Positions 58,017 through 64,000 of a DNA stretch of 64,000 nt are shown one piece after another. The notes under the pieces were generated by a model. It saw only the letters and a program-made list of their open reading frames with translations, had not been told where the DNA came from and did no database searches. This DNA comes from Melastoma dodecandrum (taxonomy: Eukaryota; Streptophyta; Magnoliopsida; Myrtales; Melastomataceae), in the NCBI GenBank assembly GCA_029817715.1, contig JARUPY010000537.1, positions 372,001-436,000 of the forward strand, given 5' to 3'. A program made the translations under genes and the position numbers. Position 1 is the first letter of the stretch. Every line of letters starts with the position of its first letter.

Positions 58017-61000
58017 ATGGCGGGGACATCGGCAGCAGGGACTAGTCACAGCACTGAGAACACCCTAGCCGGATCAGCTTACGATGTGTCCGTTAGCTTC
58101 AGGGGATCCGACACCCGATACGACATCACTGATGTCCTTTATGTGTTCATGAAGGAAAAGGGGATCCGCGTGTTTAGGGACACAGAGGAGATCCGTCTCT
58201 GTGAAGAGATCGGGGACGAGCTCTGTCGAGCTATCCCGGATTCTTGGATCTATGTTGTTGTTTTCTCCAGGGGCTACGTGTCGAGCGTGTGGTGCCTCCG
58301 AGAACTCGCCATGATGGTGGACTGCCGCGGAGACTCGACCTCTGGGAAAATCATCTTGCCCATCTTCTACGAGGTAAGCCCCAACGACGTGAAGCTGCAT
58401 ACCAATCTGTACCGGGCCGCCCTCGACAAGCACAGAGAAAAGTACAAGGAAGAGGATGTTAAGAAGTGGGAGGAAGTTTTGAAGAAGGTTGGGGGTATCC
58501 GTGGTCTTGAATACAAAACAGATACAGGGTATAACTCATCAGCTTAACCTTTTCTTTATTCTTCTCATTATTATTATTTGTCTTTGGTTGTGGCTTTTTC
58601 CAAGTTGTTAGTCGGCAGTTTGTTGAGCAACTTGATCTCCATTTGATTTTGGGCAGGAAGGGCAAGTTTGTTAGTGATGTGGTTGCGAATATTCTGAACA
58701 AGCTGAACATTAGTGATAGGATATTGCCAGATCATCTCATAGGGATGGATGATCGTGTGGACAGTCTAATGGGCATTCTGAATTTGAGATCTCACGTTGA
58801 ACGACTAGTCGTGATGGTGCATGGCATGGGGGATATTGGGAAGACAACGTTGGCGAATATCATCTTCAACAAAATCTCTTCCCGATTCGATGGATGCTGC
58901 TTCCTGCGAGAATCGTTGTCGACTGGCGTGGTAGGTGTTGAAAAGTTGCAAAAGAAGCAATTGAAGGATATCTTCGGTAAATTGGATGGGGAAATCAGTG
59001 ACTGTAGTGATGGATTGAATGAGATTCGGAGACGGCTCAGAAACAAAATGGTCCTTATCATTTTTGACGATGTGAGCGAGAATATTCAGCTCAAAAAGTT
59101 GGTTGGAAATTTCAATTTCTTTGGTTTGGGAACGAGAATTATCATCACGACGAGGAATAGTAGTGTTTGCGAGGGCCTCATGAGATCTAGTGATATTGTT
59201 TATGAAATGGAGGGAATGAGTGATGACCACGCTCTGCAACTCTTTAGTCGGCATGCCTTTGGTGGAGAGGGGCCTCCAAATGACTTTGTTTCCCTATCAA
59301 AGCAAGTTATTCGTATGACCGGAAATCTTCCCTTAGCTTTGGAGGTGATTGGAGGGCACTTGCTCCAAAAGGAAAAGAAAGTATGGGAATATACATTGAA
59401 AAAGCTTGAGCGAGTGCCTCACAAAGACGTTTTGAATAAACTACGGATCAGCTACGATGATTTAGAAGAGAGTGAGAAACACATTTTTCTGGACATTGCA
59501 TGTTTCGACCATAATGCGATGACTAGGGAGTATGCCAATTACATGTGGGAAGCATGTGGTTTTTATCCTAAATGTGGATTGGACGTCCTCCGAAACAGAT
59601 CTTTGATAAAGGTCCTGAATGTCGACGATGACGCTTATAAGAGACATAAAGACATGTACTGGATGCACGACTTAATTAGAGAGATGGGAAGAGAGATTGT
59701 TCGTTCAGAGAGCCTTCTTCATTGCCCTGGCTTGCGCAGCAGGCTGTGGGATCAGAAAGAGGCCTTTAAAGTCATACGCCAAACACAGGTCGAGTATAAT
59801 AATAATTTCCTAATTTTTTGGATTGAACTCGTGTCTCCAGGCTTCCTCATTTCCTTGTGTTTCGTTACCAGGGCACCGATCAAGTTTTAGCCATCGATCT
59901 GGGTTTGCTCTTGGGTGAAGACAGGATCACAGTTAAAGAATTCGAGGGCATGTCTAATCTCAGATTTCTCAAGTTAGGAGATGGACAGTTAATTGGGAAG
60001 TGCAGCCACTTGCGGACGAAGCTATTGTGGCTACGTTGGGATCTGTTAATGTGTCGTGTTCCTTCCCACTTCCTTCAAGGTGGACAACCTCGTTGTCCTC
60101 GAGATCTCAGGGAACAAATTTACGAACTATTCATTGAAAGATTTGGTATTAATTCCCTTTCCCTTGTTTCCATATGGGAAGGCAGAACATCAACATTAAC
60201 TAATGAGGAATACTTTCTTTTCTTTTGCTTTTGTGATTTTAACAGAGGATGGGTAATTTGAGAGTACTAGATATCAGAGACACCCAGATCACAAGAATGC
60301 CTAACCTCTCTCAGTGCTTAAAGTTGGAATTAATTTGTCTCAAATGTTGCCACCAATTGATAGAGCTTGACGGTTCTATCGGTGTACTACAGAATCTTAA
60401 ATGCCTGAAAATAGAAGGTTATGAGTATCTGAGAAGCTTACCGAAGGAGCTTGGATTCGCAAAAGCTCTACAAGAGCTAATTTTAGTAAATTGTGACCGC
60501 ATCCAAGAGCTACCAGAGTCTATTGGGGGGCTAAGGGACTTGAGAATACTACGTGTGAATGGGACAAGCAAAAGGAACCTACCATTCTCGATCGAAAGTC
60601 TAAAGAGCCTCGAGGTGTTGGATATCGACCGATCCCCCAGTAGAATGTTGCTTGAAACTTCTTCAAAGGAGCCAACCCTTGCAAGGTGTGATCTATCCGG
60701 ACTCTCCAAGATCCGCTCCCTTAATTTATATGGTCTCAATGAGCTGGGGGAGCTATTGGGGATCGAGAAGCTATGTGGGTTGAAGAAACTGAAGTTGAAT
60801 ATCTGTGGCAAGCTTGTTCTTCCGTGTACCAAGTTGGGTTCCCTGACCATGTTGGAGGAACTCTATCTGGGTTCTGGGGACATTTCATCAGGATCACAGC
60901 TTCCTTCATCCTTGCGTAAATTTACTCTCGTGGGATACCCAAGAAAGGGTTGTTATTGGTCAATGTTGAGTGAGACGACTTGGCTGGACGGACTAGATAA

Positions 61001-61351
61001 GACGGGAAATCTGAGTGATTTGTCTTTAGAAGGGTGGATGCATATCAAGTTGTCAAATTTAGCATCGTTGAGGAGGCTATGCTCTTTACGTCTGGTGGGA
61101 TGTAGACGGATCGACTTTTATGGGATGGAAAGATGGAGCTCTTGGAGGAGTTACTTGTCCTCTGTTGTCGTGACTTCCTAGGTGAAATCCCGGACCTGTC
61201 GAACTTGAGAAGATTGAAGAAGGTGAAGTTCTCTTCATGCCACTCTCTGCAAAGCGTGCCCTGTATGGAGGGAGACTGTCACTTAAGGATTGTTGGTTGC
61301 GACAAACTGGAGCCATTTGAAGGCCCGTACTCGCAATACCACGACAAATGA
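58017..61351 (+). pseudogene. TIR-NBS-LRR (TNL) immune receptor, frameshifted
   Basis: Exon 1 (58017-58528) encodes a TIR domain: YDVSVSFRGSDTR at residues 22-34 and the NADase catalytic Glu at 96 in WCLRELAMMVD. Exon 2 (58657-59788) joins in frame and encodes the NB-ARC: P-loop GMGDIGKTTLA (Asp where Gly is usual), LIIFDDV, GTRIIITTRN, NLPLALEVIGG, DIACF and an intact MHD (YWMHDLIREMGREIV). Exon 3 (59872-60145) starts GTDQVLAIDLG but shifts frame near 60079. Exon 4 begins at 60246 with LRRs (MGNLRVLDIRDTQI, LPESIGGLRDLRIL). A second frameshift lies near 61140, after which GEIPDLSNLRRLKKVKF continues in another frame to 61351. All introns have GT/AG borders. TNLs cleave NAD+ on activation; TIR and NB-ARC are intact here, so a truncated TIR-NBS protein could still be made. 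Confidence 0.88.
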
Positions 61352-62139
61352 GTCATGAGAATTGGAAGTTAGCATTGTATCATTTGCCTCAATATAACTA
61401 TTTTGGTTAAAAAGTCAAACTTTTGAATTACTGTTCTTTTAATTGATTAGTTAGAAAGGTTAGGCCATGTTTGGTATCCGAAAACTAGTCGATTTTTCTA
61501 ACCTCAATTTTCAAAATTTTTTTTAAAGCATGTTTGTTGTAAATACCTGCCTCAGAAAAAAATTCTACAACAATTTCACAAAGATAAACAGTCGAAAGCT
61601 TTGTCCAAAATCGTTTCCATTACGAAGTCATTGTTCTATTATATGAAAAAAAAAAGTGGTAACATAAAATATGCACAAAAAAGAAAAAAATGTAGAGTTG
61701 ATCAAATAAATATTATTGCAAACAAAATTGATTACGAACAACAAATTCTAGTACGACATTTTTAAAACATATTTCGTATTTCAGAGCTGTTTTTACTTAC
61801 AAAGTAGCATAAATAATGTTATAAAATGATATGCATTAAATACAAAATATTTCCTACTTGTACAAAATATTTGAAAATTTTGTTTTGCTTTTCATTTTCT
61901 CAAGACTAACATTCGTATGTGACACACTTATATCTAAATTAATAACAGAAGGAAATACTAGCTACATATACGATCATGGTTATTTGACATGTCTTTAACA
62001 TTATAATACGGTTTTAAAAGTTCTTACAAAACCCAAAATGATTTACTTTGCGTGAGGTTGATGCTATGTGCAAATCATTTGGCATTCAATTACAGCAACG
62101 AACACATCGAATACAAGGACAATCAAACCACTCCATCAA
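61352..62139. other. AT-rich spacer after the TNL
   Basis: No gene or repeat boundary is recognised. Confidence 0.5.
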
Positions 62140-62690
62140 CGTCGCCCTCCGGAAGTTACTAGGCTGTACCAGTCTGAGGTATCCGCCCATGGTGGTTTTG
62201 TCGCGACACGTCAATGCAATGCAGGGGACAGTGTATAAATTATTGAGAGTTCTGCATTTGAAGATATCTTGTTGTCGTGTTATGGCTATGCTTGACAGGA
62301 GGATGGTGATGATGACAGTCAGCTTGTGTCTTTCATTTATTCTTGCACAAGAACGGGAGGTATACCAAACATGACTGTGGTTGGGTACGACTGCGAAGTT
62401 GAGTACAATCCTTTTGAGTGATTATCAGTCGGCGGTCGAGAAGGTCGTGAGGCGGCTAAAGGGGGAAACGCAGTCCCATGGGTACAATTATTTAACCAAT
62501 GATGTAACTGGGAATAGCAAGTGCTTCGGGCAAGGAATATGTGACTCGCATTTATTGAAGTATCAAGGAGTCCTCATCTCAAGAGTGCCGGGAAACTCTT
62601 CAGCTTTCATGCTTTTTAAGCCGCTTCACGTCCAAACATCAAATAGTTCGTTAGTGGGATCATATTTTTTTGCAACATATTGTTGAGGCC
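62140..62690 (+). pseudogene. Gnk2/DUF26 duplicate, decayed
   Basis: The upstream region, TATAAAT box (62234-62240), signal peptide (MAMLDRRMVMMTVSLCLSF) and mid-part (DYQSAVEKV, GETQSHGYNYLTNDVTGNSK, CFGQGICDSHL) copy the gene at 50053. Frameshifts occur near 62345-62400, and about 100 bases are deleted between CDS.L and LKYQGVLI, removing the CX2C part of the signature. Its similarity to the intact copy begins upstream at about CGGAAGTTACTAGGCTGTAC and extends past the stop. Confidence 0.85.
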
Positions 62691-62751
62691 TTTTACTCTT
62701 GCTTTGTATTTCCGATCCTCGCTAAGAATATGTTTGGTCACATTCTCTAGG

Positions 62752-64000
62752 CATGGTTTTGATGATGAGTCATATACAAATCTGACATTCTGCGAGATAG
62801 AAGATTGGAATACAATGAATAAGCCATTACCTTCTCTCTGGAGATGTTTTTATTAAATAATTATTTAGTTAATTATTTATTTATAAGATTAAAAGAAATA
62901 TTTAATTAATTTTGTTAATAAAGAAATTAAGGAATTAATTTATTTCCTAATTATCTGTTTATTGAAAAGTTCTATAAGGTTATCCTAAAATTATATTATC
63001 CATTAAAAATTATTTATTGCATAATTATTCATCTCATATATCCAAATTCATTGAATGATTGGGCAAAATGCAATTTGGAAATAAATTTTGATTAGTTTCC
63101 AAATACAAAAGGTTGTGACGTGTCCATCTCGGTACCTTCTGCAAATACATATTTCATGAAAGCTTCATTAAGTCATATTTTAATTGTTTCAATCAAAAAT
63201 CCCAACGATTTGGAATGATTAAATTTAATTTGCTAGTAAGTTGTCATTTATGTGCATAAGCCACTTTTGTCGAATTTCACCTTTTATGTTAAGCCTAGAA
63301 TTTGTCTATAAATAATAACCATTCCCTCACATTATAAACCAACCATCCAACGAAAAGAGTGTATCATTCTGTTCAGAGAGAGTGTGTTGTGAGCTTGTGA
63401 TTCTTTCGTTCGTGTGCTTTTAGGTTTTGTTAGCCACACACGAGGGACATGAGCTACAGAAGGCTGTAGCATTGGTGAAACCTTTAAGGAGAATAACCTA
63501 GGGGCCACGAGGGATTTCGGTTGGAGGTTGCAGGAGACGTTGGTGAAGGCGTGTGGCTGAAGGCTGGCGTGGCCAACGTGCTGTTGGCCGAAGAGAAGGG
63601 CGAATACTTCAGGAGCACAGAAAGTGAGGGACTGACCAGCTTTTGTGATACGTTCTGTGCATGCAGGATAACCTTGGGCAAAGTTCTGTGTCTGCTTAGT
63701 TGCTGTCTCGAGGGACCGCGCTGGATAACCTTGGGCAGAGGTTTTGTATCTGTTTAGTCGCTGTTTCGAGGGATTATGCAAGGGAAGTCGCAACTAGCTA
63801 TTGTTCAGGTGGAGATGCCACCGGAGTGAAAAATCTCGAAGGAAGCTGCAGTGGATTGCTGTATAGGCGAGGACACTGCCCGAGGGAAACGTTTAAACAA
63901 CGATTACTATTTGTTAGTCACGTTAACGAGAGCAACGAGTTACTTCTGGTGTAGAACCTTCTAGTTTGTGTTGTAGAAGGCTGATCACACATAACCCCAG
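62752..64000 (+). mobile_element. LTR-like dispersed repeat, copy D (runs off the window)
   Basis: It begins ATGGTTTTGATGATGAGTC, then AT-rich sequence with AAAAGGTTGTGACG and GGTACCTTCTGC, then from 63420 GGTGAAACC, GGGGCCACGAGGGATTTCGG, GTGAGGGACTGACC and ACGTTAACGAGAGC, ending in AGAACCTTCTAG. It matches copies A and B on their minus strands. The short frames 63332-63793 and 63521-63757 are repeat sequence. Confidence 0.65.

Overview
This is a plant nuclear segment from a eudicot. It carries a Toll/interleukin-1-receptor (TIR)-type NLR, a class absent from grasses, plus split genes with GT/AG introns, Copia, hAT and Mutator debris and an endogenous plant pararetrovirus. I cannot name the genus from the sequence alone. 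Repeats dominate and intact genes are few.

Layout: 0.8-2.0 kb is a non-autonomous Mutator-like element (MULE) with a 9-bp target duplication. 2.5-3.0 kb holds a plant-mobile-domain remnant, and 3.1-5.2 kb is copy A of an LTR-like repeat that recurs as B, C and D. 5.8-9.7 kb (minus) is an intact single-exon CC-NBS-LRR gene. 11-27 kb is a segmental duplication: each copy has a Copia fragment followed by a tau-class glutathione S-transferase (GST) gene on the minus strand. The first GST is broken by a frameshift and a 1.65-kb LTR in its intron; the second looks intact. A decayed hAT transposon lies between them. 27.4-29 kb is a broken UGT85-like glycosyltransferase.

31.5-40.1 kb is the most striking block. 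A near full-length pararetrovirus genome (coat protein, movement protein-protease, RT-RNase H, and a fourth ORF with two zinc knuckles) lies between long terminal inverted repeats of a MULE family, flanked by an 8/9 matching 9-bp target duplication, and the whole unit splits LTR-like repeat B. A second member of the same inverted-repeat family, at 56.7-57.8 kb, has a perfect 9-bp duplication and encloses an unidentified 107-codon ORF.

41.5-42.2 kb is a fragment of the RHL1 topoisomerase VI subunit gene. 45.7-46.1 kb is a Copia RNase H remnant. 50.0-50.5 kb is a small secreted Gnk2/DUF26 gene, with a decayed duplicate at 62.1-62.7 kb. 51.46-55.47 kb is a complete non-autonomous LTR retrotransposon with a 5-bp target duplication. 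58.0-61.35 kb is a TIR-NBS-LRR gene broken by at least two frameshifts.

The window reads as a defence-gene neighbourhood (CNL, TNL, GST, UGT, Gnk2) enlarged by nested transposition. Only the CNL, the second GST and the first Gnk2 gene look potentially functional.
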